Assembly: GCF_000482245.1 (NCBI RefSeq) | Contig: NZ_AWNH01000103.1 | Coordinates: forward strand, 62,001 to 126,000 | Source of the DNA: Leptolyngbya sp. Heron Island J | Lineage (GTDB): Bacteria; Cyanobacteriota; Cyanobacteriia; Phormidesmidales; Phormidesmidaceae | DNA: 64,000 nucleotides | Reading direction: 5' to 3' | In this document: positions 18,753-27,670 of the stretch, one piece after another | How positions within the stretch are numbered: the stretch's first letter is position 1 | Layout of the letters: every line of letters starts with the position of its first letter | Program-made: the position numbers and the translations under genes | The notes under the pieces: model-generated | Databases searched by the model: none | The model's input: the letters and a program-made list of their open reading frames with translations, nothing else | What the model was told of the DNA's origin: nothing

Positions 18753-18915
18753 CCCAGCTTGCGATCGCATTCCTAAAATGGCAACAACTTTATACTGGGG
18801 CTGGTTCATCAATGGAACCGACCTAGCCTGTAACGTTCGCCCCAAAGAAAGTGCCTAATGCCCTGCGGCCTGGAGTCACTCATCCTTACTTTGAACACAG
18901 GTATTGATATTTGCC

Positions 18916-18937
18916 TAGCAAAACGGACTGGTAAAAT
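18916..18937. promoter_or_regulatory. Degenerate operator, partner of the 18942 palindrome
   Basis: Centred at 18925, exactly 32 bp upstream of the centre of the main palindrome. Over 22 flanking positions it matches the consensus TTTTACTAAAC-S-GTTTAGTAAAA at 14. The same offset is seen at the second locus. Confidence 0.5.
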
Positions 18938-18941
18938 TAAT

Positions 18942-18972
18942 GCTATTTTACTAAACGGTTTAGCAAAATAGC
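18942..18972. promoter_or_regulatory. 31-bp palindromic operator (TetR-like), locus 1
   Basis: A palindrome with 15-bp arms (14 of 15 matched) around a central G at 18957; the core is CTAAAC-G-GTTTAG. It lies 128 bp upstream of the pentapeptide gene that opens the efflux cluster. An almost identical palindrome lies at 25195. The symmetry and core are of the kind bound by TetR-family repressors; the regulator is not encoded in this window. Confidence 0.75.
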
Positions 18973-19099
18973 ATGCACTCTATTAATACTCGATGGCAGA
19001 AAATTAGCAGCTATTTCATCGATTCAACAATCTCACGTTAGTATCCATCCCTCCCTATCGGTAAAAACATTTAATAAAATCCCAAGGAAGGTTACTGTT

Positions 19100-19846
19100 G
19101 TGGCTAATTCTGAGCATATTCAATGGCTTAAACAAGGCGCTATTGTCTGGAATCAATGGCGACAAAAAAATCAATCCCTACGACCCGATTTTAACAGCGA
19201 CTATTGCCGAGGTTGTTGTCTAGTGGGCGCACAGCTCAGCTACAGCAATTTTCACGGCAACGACTTACTGAGGGCTAATCTAAGTCAGGCTCAGCTGATA
19301 GAGGCAAACCTGGGCAACACCTCACTACGCAAAGCAAATCTCAGCGAAGCTCAGCTGTACAAAGCAAATTTGATGCAGTCAGATGCGCGGGAGGCCAACT
19401 TTAACCGGGCTAACCTCCGCTATGCAGATTTAATCAAAGCAAATCTTAGCAAAGCCCAGTTTATTGAAGCTGAGCTTCCTCATACCCTATGGATTAAGGC
19501 AAATTTAAGCCAGACAGTTCTGATCAGAGCTAATCTTCAGTGGGCCGATTTTACTGGAGCCTCTTTGACTGGAGCCGATCTGAGTAAAGCTGACTTACGA
19601 GGAGTGAGCTTTTTAGGAGCCGATTTACGAGGTGCAATTCTCATGGGCAGCCGTCTAGACAACGCCTTATTTGAAGAAGCCAATCTGCAAGGGGCGAATT
19701 TTACTGGAGCCTATTTTGTTAAGAACGATCGGTCCGATGGCTTTAGAACAGTGGATGTAACAGTCTCATCTCCGCCTGCAGATCGATCTTTATTAATGTC
19801 ATATACTTCATCAGAACAACTCAATGTTACTCAATCTGCGAGCTAG
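19100..19846 (+). CDS. Pentapeptide repeat protein heading the export cluster
   Basis: A 248-residue soluble protein. Residues about 45-205 are tandem A(N/D)LxxA-type pentapeptide repeats (for example LRANLSQAQLIEANL, ADLSKADLRG), predicted to fold as a right-handed quadrilateral beta-helix. The N-terminus (IQWLKQGAIVWNQWRQKN) is the short cap common in cyanobacterial members. The GTG start has AAGGAAGG about 9 bases upstream. Some pentapeptide proteins protect DNA gyrase (Qnr, MfpA); here the position ahead of a MacAB-like exporter would fit self-protection, but that is inference. It is separated from the adaptor gene by 334 bp. Confidence 0.88.
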   Translation: MANSEHIQWLKQGAIVWNQWRQKNQSLRPDFNSDYCRGCCLVGAQLSYSNFHGNDLLRANLSQAQLIEANLGNTSLRKANLSEAQLYKANLMQSDAREANFNRANLRYADLIKANLSKAQFIEAELPHTLWIKANLSQTVLIRANLQWADFTGASLTGADLSKADLRGVSFLGADLRGAILMGSRLDNALFEEANLQGANFTGAYFVKNDRSDGFRTVDVTVSSPPADRSLLMSYTSSEQLNVTQSAS

Positions 19847-20180
19847 GATCTACAGTGACGGTAGGGATGATTTTAGTCCTGGGTCTGCTGGTGGATGTCT
19901 TCATTAAAAACAATTTTTGGATGTTATAAACCCATGTGTAATTGAGACTGCATTTATGCAGCTGCAGGAAATTTATGATATTTTCCACTGGACGTAAAAT
20001 TGTGTAATCGCATCCTTTACGATTACGTGGATCAAAACTCATTGGCAGACAACCTTAAATATGCTGTTCGTCCATTTGAGCTGGGGAATGTGAAAATTTT
20101 CATGGTCCGTTAGTGACTTTTGGCAGATTAAAAATAAACAAAATTCAATTAATTTAAGGGCATTGACCAGGGCTCCTTTT
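19847..20180. other. Intergenic region between pentapeptide and adaptor genes
   Basis: About 330 bp with no supported gene. A small inverted repeat CTGCAT-tt-ATGCAG lies at 19948-19961. The adaptor operon probably has its own promoter here. Confidence 0.45.
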
Positions 20181-21599
20181 ATGAGTTTGCCATTGCCCCA
20201 ATTCTCTGACCATAGTCCTATCTCGAAAGCAGGAACCGCTTTTAAGCATCCAGTTAAACATCGCCTTGTTCAAGGTACTGTTGGCTTCTTGCTTTTGAGC
20301 ATCCTCACAGGCGATAGCTATCTGCTCTATCGGCAGTTTGTTCTGATCCCCCAGCAGCAAGAACAAGCCCAAACGCTGACGGTTGATGTTGAAACTGCCA
20401 CGCTACCAATTACGGTCGCAGCTAACGGGACCGTTGAGCCTGAGCAACTGACGAATGTTAGCCCTAAAACATCAGACCGTTTGGAAAGCGTGACCGTTGC
20501 TGAAGGCGATGCGGTAGAAATAGGTCAGGTTTTGGCCTATATGGACAATTCTGACTTGCAAGGCCAGTTGCTCCAGGCGCAAGGGCAGCTGGCCTCAGCC
20601 CAAGCAAATTTGGCCATGCTGGTTGCTGGCAATCGCCCCCAAGAGATTGCCCAAGCTGAAGCAACCTTAGCCAGTGCCAAAGCTAGCTTAAACCAGGCTG
20701 AAGAGGAGTTGAGTCGCTATGAGGCCCTTTATTCCCAGGGGGCGATCTCCGCGCAAGAAACCACGGCCTACCGCACCGCTCGCGATACGGCTCAGGCCCA
20801 GGTGAAAAGCGCACAGCAGGCATTAAATCTTAGCCAAGCGGGTACCCGCCAAGAAGAAATCGATCAGGCTGAAGCCGCTGTGACCCAAGCGAAAGGTGCT
20901 TTAACCACAGTTGAGACTCAGATTGAAGATACGGTGATTCGGGCTCCTTTTAGCGGGATTGTCACTGCCCGCTATGCTGACCCAGGAGATTTTGTTTCTC
21001 CATCAACTGCCGCCAGCGAAACGTCGTCATCGTCGTCATCGTCGATTCTCTCGTTAGCCTTTAACTACCAGGTTGTTGCTAACGTGGCAGAGACTGATAT
21101 TGCTCAGATTCAAACCGGGCAGCTGGCTAAGATTCAAGCTGATGCCTACCCAGATCGGCAGTTTGAAGGGACCGTAGTCCAGGTTGCAGAGCAGGCAACG
21201 GTCAGTTCTAATGTGACTAGTTTTGAGGTGCGGGTCAATCTTTCTGAAGCAGCGCAGCTACAGCCTGGAATGAATGTAGATATTGAATTTCAAGCCGGTG
21301 AACTGACTGATGTAATGGTGGTGCCCACCGTTGCCGTTGTACGAGAAGAGCAGGGAGAAGGTGTGCTGGTGCTGACAGCAGAGGGGGTGCCTCGATTTCA
21401 GCCGATTGAAACTGGATTAACATTTGATGATCAGACAGAGGTGATTGCAGGACTTGAGGGGGATGAAAAAATTGTGTTGAGTGCGGCTCAGGGATTACCT
21501 GAAAATCGACAAAATCGAGGCGGTCCACCTTTGATACCGGGGGACGGCTCTGGTAATGGCCCTAGCGATGGCGCACCAAGAGGAGGTCCTGGTGGTTAA
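20181..21599 (+). CDS. HlyD/MacA-type membrane fusion adaptor
   Basis: A 472-residue periplasmic adaptor of a tripartite or ABC exporter. One N-terminal transmembrane anchor (about 32-52) precedes a lipoyl-like strand region (TVDVETATLPITVAANGTVEPEQ), a long alpha-hairpin coiled coil (about 120-245, Ala/Gln/Glu rich), the second lipoyl half (DTVIRAPFSGIVTARYADPGDFV), and beta-barrel and membrane-proximal domains. The last 30 residues are a Gly/Pro-rich tail. I use the ATG at 20181; the TTG at 20163 has its purine run too close. It overlaps the permease gene and should form a complex with it and the ATPase. Confidence 0.9.
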   Translation: MSLPLPQFSDHSPISKAGTAFKHPVKHRLVQGTVGFLLLSILTGDSYLLYRQFVLIPQQQEQAQTLTVDVETATLPITVAANGTVEPEQLTNVSPKTSDRLESVTVAEGDAVEIGQVLAYMDNSDLQGQLLQAQGQLASAQANLAMLVAGNRPQEIAQAEATLASAKASLNQAEEELSRYEALYSQGAISAQETTAYRTARDTAQAQVKSAQQALNLSQAGTRQEEIDQAEAAVTQAKGALTTVETQIEDTVIRAPFSGIVTARYADPGDFVSPSTAASETSSSSSSSILSLAFNYQVVANVAETDIAQIQTGQLAKIQADAYPDRQFEGTVVQVAEQATVSSNVTSFEVRVNLSEAAQLQPGMNVDIEFQAGELTDVMVVPTVAVVREEQGEGVLVLTAEGVPRFQPIETGLTFDDQTEVIAGLEGDEKIVLSAAQGLPENRQNRGGPPLIPGDGSGNGPSDGAPRGGPGG

Positions 21600-22866
21600 G
21601 ACTCAAGCACGTTTAACCTACCTGCCATCAATCTCCATAACAGAGATTTTAACGATGGCGATCGCAGCTCTCTGGAGTAACAAATTGCGCACGGCCTTAA
21701 CCATGTTAGGTGTCATCATCGGCATCACCGCCGTAATTGCGGTCACCTCTGTAGGGCAAGGGGTACAGTCTGCTACAGAAGCAAATTTGCAGGGACTGGG
21801 TGCAGATCTTTTGCAGGTGCGGGCCGGGGCTGCAAATACTGGCAACGTCAGCCAGGGTAGTGGCAGTGCCACCACGCTCACCTGGAGCGATGCCCAGGCG
21901 ATTGAGTCCCAGGTGTTATCCGTTGGAGCCGTGACGGCCTATCTACAACAAACAACTCAAGTGGTTTATGCCCAAAACAATATGTCTACAACCGTCTTGG
22001 GCACGGATACAAATTATGCAGAGGTGAATAACATTACACTGCAGTCGGGACGTTTTTTTACCCTAGATGAACTGACAGCCGCTCAGCCAGTGGCGGTATT
22101 GGGACCAACTGTAGAAGATGAATTATTTGGTAGCGATACTTCTATTGGCAAAAGTATTCGCATTCAAGGACAGCGGTATAGCGTGATTGGGATTGCCAAT
22201 GAGAAGGGGGCCCAGGGTCGAGAGAATCCTGACGAACAGATCTATGTGCCGCTGACGAATATGTCTGCTCGGTTGGTCGGCAACAACGCCCTAAGCGGGA
22301 TTGCCGTTCAGGGTATTTCGATAAAAGTGACTGAGCAAGACCAGTTAGAAGCAGCTGATTTCCAGATTACAAACTTGTTGCGAGTGCGTCATAACATTTA
22401 TCCCGCCAAGGGTGATGAAGATGATTTTCGGATTGTGAGTGCTGCTGATTTGGTGGAGACATTGACCAGTACGGTGGGTTTGTTTACGATTATGGTGGTT
22501 GCGATCGCAGGTATCTCTCTAGTCGTAGGCGGTATCGGCATTGCTAATATTATGCTGGTGTCAGTGGTAGAGCGCACCCGAGAGATCGGTATTCGTAAAG
22601 CAGTCGGGGCGACCAATCAAGCGATTTTGAGTCAGTTTTTGATAGAGGCAATCTCAATTTCGGCTGTGGGTGGAGGCTTAGGAGTAGGGTTGGGAGTGGC
22701 CATTGCCCGGATCGCCGCCACCTTATTTGATTTTCCCTTTGTAATTTCTCTCTGGGCGATTGTTTTAGGAGTGGGTCTTTCTTTTGTGATTGGTATTGTC
22801 GCCGGTGTGATTCCCGCCCGCAGTGCTGCAAAATTAGATCCGATTATTGCCCTGAGAAGCGATTAG
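21592..22866 (+). CDS. MacB-type ABC exporter permease
   Basis: A 424-residue permease of the MacB/FtsX type. One transmembrane helix near residues 35-55 (LTMLGVIIGITAVIAVTSVG) precedes a large periplasmic domain (about 60-290), then three C-terminal helices with the FtsX signature SVVERTREIGIRKAVGAT. The GTG at 21592 is chosen because AGGAGG (21581-21586) lies 5 bases before it; an earlier in-frame ATG at 21556 would lie inside the adaptor gene. The overlap with the adaptor stop is 8 bp, which points to translational coupling. MacB systems export peptides, macrolides or lipoproteins; the substrate here is unknown. Confidence 0.9.
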   Translation: MVKTQARLTYLPSISITEILTMAIAALWSNKLRTALTMLGVIIGITAVIAVTSVGQGVQSATEANLQGLGADLLQVRAGAANTGNVSQGSGSATTLTWSDAQAIESQVLSVGAVTAYLQQTTQVVYAQNNMSTTVLGTDTNYAEVNNITLQSGRFFTLDELTAAQPVAVLGPTVEDELFGSDTSIGKSIRIQGQRYSVIGIANEKGAQGRENPDEQIYVPLTNMSARLVGNNALSGIAVQGISIKVTEQDQLEAADFQITNLLRVRHNIYPAKGDEDDFRIVSAADLVETLTSTVGLFTIMVVAIAGISLVVGGIGIANIMLVSVVERTREIGIRKAVGATNQAILSQFLIEAISISAVGGGLGVGLGVAIARIAATLFDFPFVISLWAIVLGVGLSFVIGIVAGVIPARSAAKLDPIIALRSD

Positions 22867-22899
22867 AAAAGGGTCTTATCAGGTCCAAAAATTAATGAA

Positions 22900-22960
22900 G
22901 AGACGTTCCATGGAACGTCTGTACGTTCAATAGGAGAGACGTTCCATGGAACGTCTGTAC
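22900..22960. repeat. Two copies of a 25-bp unit with a 20-bp perfect palindrome
   Basis: AGACGTTCCATGGAACGTCT occurs at 22901-22920 and 22937-22956, each flanked by G and GTAC so that 25 bp are duplicated 36 bp apart. This is a dispersed cyanobacterial palindrome type. It sits inside the exporter operon, between permease and ATPase, where the transcript would fold two strong hairpins. Confidence 0.88.
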
Positions 22961-22964
22961 ATCT

Positions 22965-23642
22965 ATGGCTGCCATGATTTGGATGGAAGACATTCGCAAA
23001 ACCTATCAGTTGGGTGAAGTTAATGTCCCCGTACTCAAGGGGATTGATCTAACCATTGAAGAAGGTGATTATGTCTCGATTATGGGAGCCTCAGGTTCCG
23101 GAAAATCTACCCTGATGAATATTATCGGTTGTCTGGACCGTCCGTCTGCTGGCCACTATGTGCTGGAAGGACAAAACTTGACCACGCTAAACAGCGAAGG
23201 ACTGGCCTATATTCGCAATCAGCGCATTGGCTTTGTCTTTCAGCAGTTTAATCTGCTGCCTCGCTCAACTGCGTTAGAAAATGTCATGCTGCCGATGATC
23301 TATGCGGGGGTGAGCCGTCGTCAGCGGCGAAAACAGGCAGAATCAGCTTTAATGCGGGTAGGGCTGGGCGATCGCATGGGCAATCGACCCAGCCAGCTCT
23401 CTGGGGGACAACAGCAGCGGGTTGCGATAGCACGCGCCCTTGTCAATCGACCAGCATTGGTCCTGGCTGACGAACCCACAGGTGCACTCGATACCCAAAC
23501 GTCTTACGAAGTGATGACACTTCTCAGCGAACTCAACAGCCAAGGAATTACTGTCATCATTGTCACCCATGAGCCCGATATCGCAGCACAAACCCGTCGT
23601 GTTATTCATGTGCAAGATGGTCTGCTTCAAAGAGAAAATTAA
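22965..23642 (+). CDS. ABC transporter ATPase of the MacB/LolD type
   Basis: A 225-residue nucleotide-binding subunit. Walker [10 protein letters not shown] is at 41-49, the Q-loop glutamine near 93, the signature LSGGQQQR at 145-152, Walker B VLADE at 166-170, and the switch histidine in VTHEPD. The sequence context ([33 protein letters not shown]) is typical of the LolD/MacB/YknY subfamily. It energises the upstream permease and adaptor. In E. coli MacB the ATPase and permease are fused; here they are separate as in Gram-positive YknYZ. It is separated from the permease by about 100 bp that carry two palindromic repeats. Confidence 0.93.
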   Translation: MAAMIWMEDIRKTYQLGEVNVPVLKGIDLTIEEGDYVSIMGASGSGKSTLMNIIGCLDRPSAGHYVLEGQNLTTLNSEGLAYIRNQRIGFVFQQFNLLPRSTALENVMLPMIYAGVSRRQRRKQAESALMRVGLGDRMGNRPSQLSGGQQQRVAIARALVNRPALVLADEPTGALDTQTSYEVMTLLSELNSQGITVIIVTHEPDIAAQTRRVIHVQDGLLQREN

Positions 23643-23763
23643 CCCTTTCGGGTCTTGCAAAATTTTGATCACTCTGTTATTTGAGACACGGTCTCCTAGC
23701 AGAACTTCCTTGTATCCAATTTGATAACTAGCACCTACTTCGTGAATGCTTTGGCTATCTTTC

Positions 23764-23777
23764 GTACGTTAGTACGT
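23764..23777. repeat. Short inverted repeat upstream of the cysteine-motif protein
   Basis: CGTAC and GTACG arms around a 4-base spacer, about 35-45 bp before the ATG at 23810. It is a possible operator or chance. Confidence 0.25.
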
Positions 23778-23809
23778 GAATCAGTGCATTTCAGAAGACT
23801 ACTTTTAGG

Positions 23810-24946
23810 ATGTCTATTAAAGCTGCTAGCCTTTTCGCCAGTTTAATGGTTTTCGCCAGTGGAGCTGCCCATGCCCTCCAATCTCTCCCTGCTGATGCGC
23901 CCCTGCCCTCTACTCTGCCAGGTCTAGTCGCTCGCCGCATTCAACTAGACTTGGCGAGACGTCTGAATGTTCCGCCTGAAAATATCATTATTGGAACAGC
24001 GACACCTCAAACTTGGAGCGATCAGTGTCTGGGTTTAGCGCAACCGAACGAAAGCTGCACAGACACAGAGACAAAAGGATGGCGGGTAGAGGTAGAAAGC
24101 TCGCAGCAACGATGGGTTTATCGCAGCAATCGCGCCGCCCGTCGTCTGTATCTAGAACCCTTGCCCAATAGCACTGACTTTAACCAAAGAGACTTTTCTG
24201 CAGACATTAGCCAAACGTTACTCGAAACGGTTGCACAACAGGTTCAGCAACCCGTAGAAAATCTACAAATTCTAGAAGTCCAGGCCGCCACCTGGGACAG
24301 CTGTGTTGGCATTGCTGAATTCGGCGTAACGTGCACACAGGAGACCATTCCAGGATTTCGAGTACTCGTCAACGATGGACCAAAAGACCAGGTCGGCAAC
24401 CTGCAAAGAGACAGCTGGCCAGAGCATCGAGAATTTCAAAGAGAATGGGTGTACCATCTGAATGAAGATGTTTCAGAGATTATTCAAAATACAACCGCCA
24501 GTGACGAAAAAGGTCGAACAGCCACCTGGTTTCGCCGCTCACTAGAGCGTCCTGAGGATCTAGCCCCTCAGGTTGTTTTTCAAACGAGAGCTCGTAACGA
24601 TTTTGCCGGGAATATATATATCACAACGCTAACGGCCGACGGCACGTTGAGTAGGGAGTTGATAAGTTCCAATCCAGACGATAACGCTGCATTAGAGGTC
24701 ATTCCCTCACGTCAGGTCTCCCACTCAGTCGCCACCGAATTTGGCATGCTGTTAGAACGGAAAAACTTTTCTAACCTTGATCAGATGAGCTATACCAATG
24801 AAGATCAGTATCTTGCCACACACGGTACCTTCACGCTCATTAATTATGAAACTGTTGTTGAGATTACCGCTGAAAATGAGGATTTGCCTGCTGACTTGCA
24901 GACTATCCTCGAAGCCTGGGAGACTTTGATTACGTCTTTCCCATAG
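23810..24946 (+). CDS. Secreted protein with duplicated cysteine-pair domain, unknown
   Basis: A 378-residue protein with a signal peptide (1-22, cleavage after AHA). Two copies of a roughly 90-residue unit follow: a leading helix (ARRIQLDLARRLNV / LLETVAQQVQQPV), then TWSDQCLGLA with Cys73 and Cys83, G-W-R-V-E-V, and RWVYRSN; the second copy has TWDSCVGIA with Cys165 and Cys175, G-F-R-V-L-V, and EWVYHLNED. Both pairs are 10 residues apart, suggesting one disulfide per repeat. Residues about 240-375 form an unrelated C-terminal part. I have no named family; similar repeats occur in cyanobacterial lipoproteins by memory. It follows the exporter ATPase by 167 bp and may be its substrate or accessory. 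Confidence 0.72.
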   Translation: MSIKAASLFASLMVFASGAAHALQSLPADAPLPSTLPGLVARRIQLDLARRLNVPPENIIIGTATPQTWSDQCLGLAQPNESCTDTETKGWRVEVESSQQRWVYRSNRAARRLYLEPLPNSTDFNQRDFSADISQTLLETVAQQVQQPVENLQILEVQAATWDSCVGIAEFGVTCTQETIPGFRVLVNDGPKDQVGNLQRDSWPEHREFQREWVYHLNEDVSEIIQNTTASDEKGRTATWFRRSLERPEDLAPQVVFQTRARNDFAGNIYITTLTADGTLSRELISSNPDDNAALEVIPSRQVSHSVATEFGMLLERKNFSNLDQMSYTNEDQYLATHGTFTLINYETVVEITAENEDLPADLQTILEAWETLITSFP

Positions 24947-25166
24947 TTGACTTTTTTGAGTATTATTATGAACATTGTTAGAAAAGACGCCAGAGAAATT
25001 GTAGATGGAACTAGTGTAATCACATAAAGTGATCCTCCGTCTAACCCTGCTGCTGCCCTTGACGCTACTGTTGAAAACTCAGACTCTGCCATCGCTGTTA
25101 CAGCAGCCATGTGCGGTGGCATCTGTCAGACAATCAGAGCATTGGCATATTAGGTATTGACATCTA

Positions 25167-25189
25167 GTTAATTAGACGGTTCAGTAGTG
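25167..25189. promoter_or_regulatory. Degenerate operator, partner of the 25195 palindrome
   Basis: TTAGAC-G-GTTCAG centred at 25178, exactly 32 bp upstream of the main palindrome centre. It matches 14 of 22 consensus positions, the same score and offset as at locus 1. Confidence 0.5.
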
Positions 25190-25194
25190 CTATA

Positions 25195-25225
25195 TTTATT
25201 TTACTAAACCGTTTAGTAAAATAAA
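25195..25225. promoter_or_regulatory. 31-bp perfect palindromic operator (TetR-like), locus 2
   Basis: Two perfect 15-bp arms flank a central C at 25210; the core TTTTACTAAAC-C-GTTTAGTAAAA matches the palindrome at 18942. It lies 209 bp upstream of the hydrolase gene. This places the hydrolase in the same predicted regulon as the pentapeptide/MacAB cluster. Confidence 0.8.
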
Positions 25226-25434
25226 ATTATTAGTCTTTGCTGATTGTTTCTAGCAGAGGTGTGGATTTATGTTTTGCAGCAAGATGTTACGCGAGGTTTA
25301 CTCCCATAATTTTTTCGGCTTCCCTACAACAGTAGCTGCAAGAGCCTTTTATAGAGCACCCCTGAGCTATCGGCAAAATATCCGGCTACCAATCTATCGA
25401 CAACAAACTTTATAAATAACCTCAGGGAGCTCAC

Positions 25435-27036
25435 ATGCTAACAAGATTTTGGCTAAATCGTAGATTACGGTTTCTATTCATTACAGCTGTGACTGGATTG
25501 TTGCAACTGCTTTTATTGACTACGCCTGTTTTGGGGGTGGAACGTATTTATGCGAGCTTTGGCCCACTGGAACGATACATTGAAGTTGCAGATCTGAAAA
25601 CCTATGTAGATACAGGTGAGCTTCCTAATAGTCTTAGTTTCTTGCGCCGTTTTCTCAGCCCAGAACGGCTTGAACGGCTGCGTAGTGGATTGTCAACCAG
25701 TGCAAATATAGATGTGGTAACGGTTTCCCGGTTTCTCTATACCACCCAAGGAGAGGCAATTTTACAGTGGCTGGGAGAGTTAATCCAAACCCAGGGACGA
25801 CAAAATGGAGCCCTTGGGATTCGAGGCTCTTTGATCTTGGCTGCAGCGGACCCTGACGGTGGGTTGAATGCGCTCAATGTGCTGAAGCATTTTCCGACTC
25901 AGGGGGTGCGGGTAGATTTGCAAACCCTGTTAGGCGTAGCCAGAGCCGCCACTAATCAAATCAACCAAACCCAAGCAGTAACAACACAAATTCATGAACA
26001 GGCTAGCTATGTGGGTGACGGCGTCGCAAAAGCTGACGTGTCAGCTCGCGACCTAACATCACCTGGTCCGAGTGTTTGGCAGTTGCTCACCCTAACAGAA
26101 ACCTCGTTACCCACCGATCTCTATCTGCCTGCAGGAGACACACTACCGCTAGTTGTTGTCTCCCATGGTTTGGGTGGCGATCGCACCACTCTAGCCTATT
26201 TAGCCGAACATCTTGCCTCCCATGGTTTTGCTGTGGCTGTCGTTGAACATTCAGGCAGCAATAACGAACAAATCGGAGCCCTCTTAGGCGGCGAAGTGGG
26301 TGAAGTCGTTGAACCAGAGGAAATGGTGCGCCGACCTTTGGATATTCAAACGTTACTCACTGAGCTGGATGCCTTACGCGACCCCACCCTGCGCGATCGG
26401 CTCGATTTCCAAAACGTTGGCGTATTGGGGCATTCCATGGGAGGCTACACCACACTGGCTTTAGCTGGTGCTACTGTTGATTTAGACACCCTGGAGCAGA
26501 GCTGCCCACCCCAGATTAAACAGCTAAATTTATCGCTGTTGTTGCAGTGTTTGGTGCCGTCTCTGCCACAGCCTCTGCCAGAATTACACGATGACCGGGT
26601 GAAGGCTGCGATCGCAATTAACCCTCTCGATAGTGCGGTATTTGGCCCCGCCGGTATGGCCAATATCAAAATTCCTACCATGATTGTCTCGGGCAGTGCC
26701 GACACGGTAACTCCGGCCCTAGCTGAACAACTTCGCCCCTTTACCTGGCTACAGGTACCGGAGCGCTATCTGTTGTTAATAGAAGGTGGTACTCACTTTT
26801 CAGCAATCTATGATTCACAGGGGAGTGAAGACCCAATAGCCTTGCCAGAGGAAGCTTTAGGACCTAACCCTCAGCTGGCTCAAGACTATGTTAAGGCGAT
26901 GAGTGTGGCGTTTCTCAAGACCTATCTAGCAGAGGACGACACCTACCGGCAGTATCTAGACCCGTCACACATAGCCGGTCTCAGTCAGCCTGAGCTACCT
27001 ATGGTTTTGGCCCGTAATGTGATGATTGAGGATTAA
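25435..27036 (+). CDS. Secreted DUF1400/alpha-beta hydrolase (lipase or PAF-hydrolase-like)
   Basis: A 533-residue exported hydrolase. A signal peptide (about 1-34) is followed by a cyanobacterial DUF1400 domain (about 35-165: VERIYASFGPLERYIEVADL, PERLERLRSGL). From about 225 an alpha/beta hydrolase fold begins: oxyanion segment VVSHGLGGDR, nucleophile elbow GHSMGG with Ser334, the acid probably in VSGSADTVTP, and the catalytic His in GGTHFSAI. The layout resembles platelet-activating-factor acetylhydrolase and chlorophyllase-like proteins of cyanobacteria. It is predicted to cleave an ester lipid or polyester outside the cytoplasm. CTCAGGGAGCTCAC precedes the ATG as ribosome site. A perfect palindrome lies upstream. 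Confidence 0.88.
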   Translation: MLTRFWLNRRLRFLFITAVTGLLQLLLLTTPVLGVERIYASFGPLERYIEVADLKTYVDTGELPNSLSFLRRFLSPERLERLRSGLSTSANIDVVTVSRFLYTTQGEAILQWLGELIQTQGRQNGALGIRGSLILAAADPDGGLNALNVLKHFPTQGVRVDLQTLLGVARAATNQINQTQAVTTQIHEQASYVGDGVAKADVSARDLTSPGPSVWQLLTLTETSLPTDLYLPAGDTLPLVVVSHGLGGDRTTLAYLAEHLASHGFAVAVVEHSGSNNEQIGALLGGEVGEVVEPEEMVRRPLDIQTLLTELDALRDPTLRDRLDFQNVGVLGHSMGGYTTLALAGATVDLDTLEQSCPPQIKQLNLSLLLQCLVPSLPQPLPELHDDRVKAAIAINPLDSAVFGPAGMANIKIPTMIVSGSADTVTPALAEQLRPFTWLQVPERYLLLIEGGTHFSAIYDSQGSEDPIALPEEALGPNPQLAQDYVKAMSVAFLKTYLAEDDTYRQYLDPSHIAGLSQPELPMVLARNVMIED

Positions 27037-27670
27037 ATATCTCTATGTACAGGGCAAAAACATAATCGCCTGATGAAGAGTCACTCTTTACTCTTCACCC
27101 TTCATCAAGGGCGAAATCCCCATTTTTAGCTTTGACACGCTGCACTAGGGATTAAAACCTTGCCTGTAAAATAGTTGGCCAGGCATTGACCGCCATCAGC
27201 ATTTTTGCAAAAGGCTAATTTTGAATGGGCGATTGCCATAATCTTATGTTAACCTTTTCTTAAAGTCGAAGTTTGAAGAAAAATCCGCTGTCCTTTCAAA
27301 CGCTTTCCTTAGTTAAGCGACTAATTTCTAAAACTTTGTCTGTATACCGAATCAGTGCATCAACCATCCAAAATCACTGAGTCACAACCTACAGTTTTGA
27401 CTTAGTCAATACAATTCATATTAACTCCTAGACTCAAACTGCTACAGCGAAAGACTCTATGATTGACAAAACTCTTCTCATATAGATGTTTTAGATCTGT
27501 CAAGAAGTTCGACTTATTGTTATAGAGAGCTTATGTTTTAAGCCCAATACATGTTTGACAGTTGCTTACTGTTAACTGTGAAATAGTGGTTTTCGCCATT
27601 TAAGAAGATTTTGGAATTTGGCTTTAGATATCCTTTGAAAGATTCTCAATAGAGAGATTTTGATTTGCTC
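27037..27670. other. AT-rich intergenic region
   Basis: About 630 bp without a supported gene. It holds a nested hairpin at 27071-27107 (TGATGAA/TTCATCA with inner GAAGAGT/ACTCTTC) 35 bp after the hydrolase stop; it lacks a T-run and is a weak transcription end candidate. The remainder is AT-rich. Confidence 0.5.

Larger units (their letters stand above)
24947..25434. other. Intergenic region carrying the second operator pair
   Basis: 488 bp between the cysteine-motif protein and the hydrolase. Apart from the operators at 25167-25225 I see no gene; a 92-codon minus-strand frame at 24844-25122 overlaps the end of the upstream gene and is not supported. Confidence 0.55.

Noticed and set aside
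24844-25122. 92-codon minus-strand frame after the cysteine-repeat protein
   Set aside because: It overlaps the end of a better-supported gene and has no domain or ribosome site.
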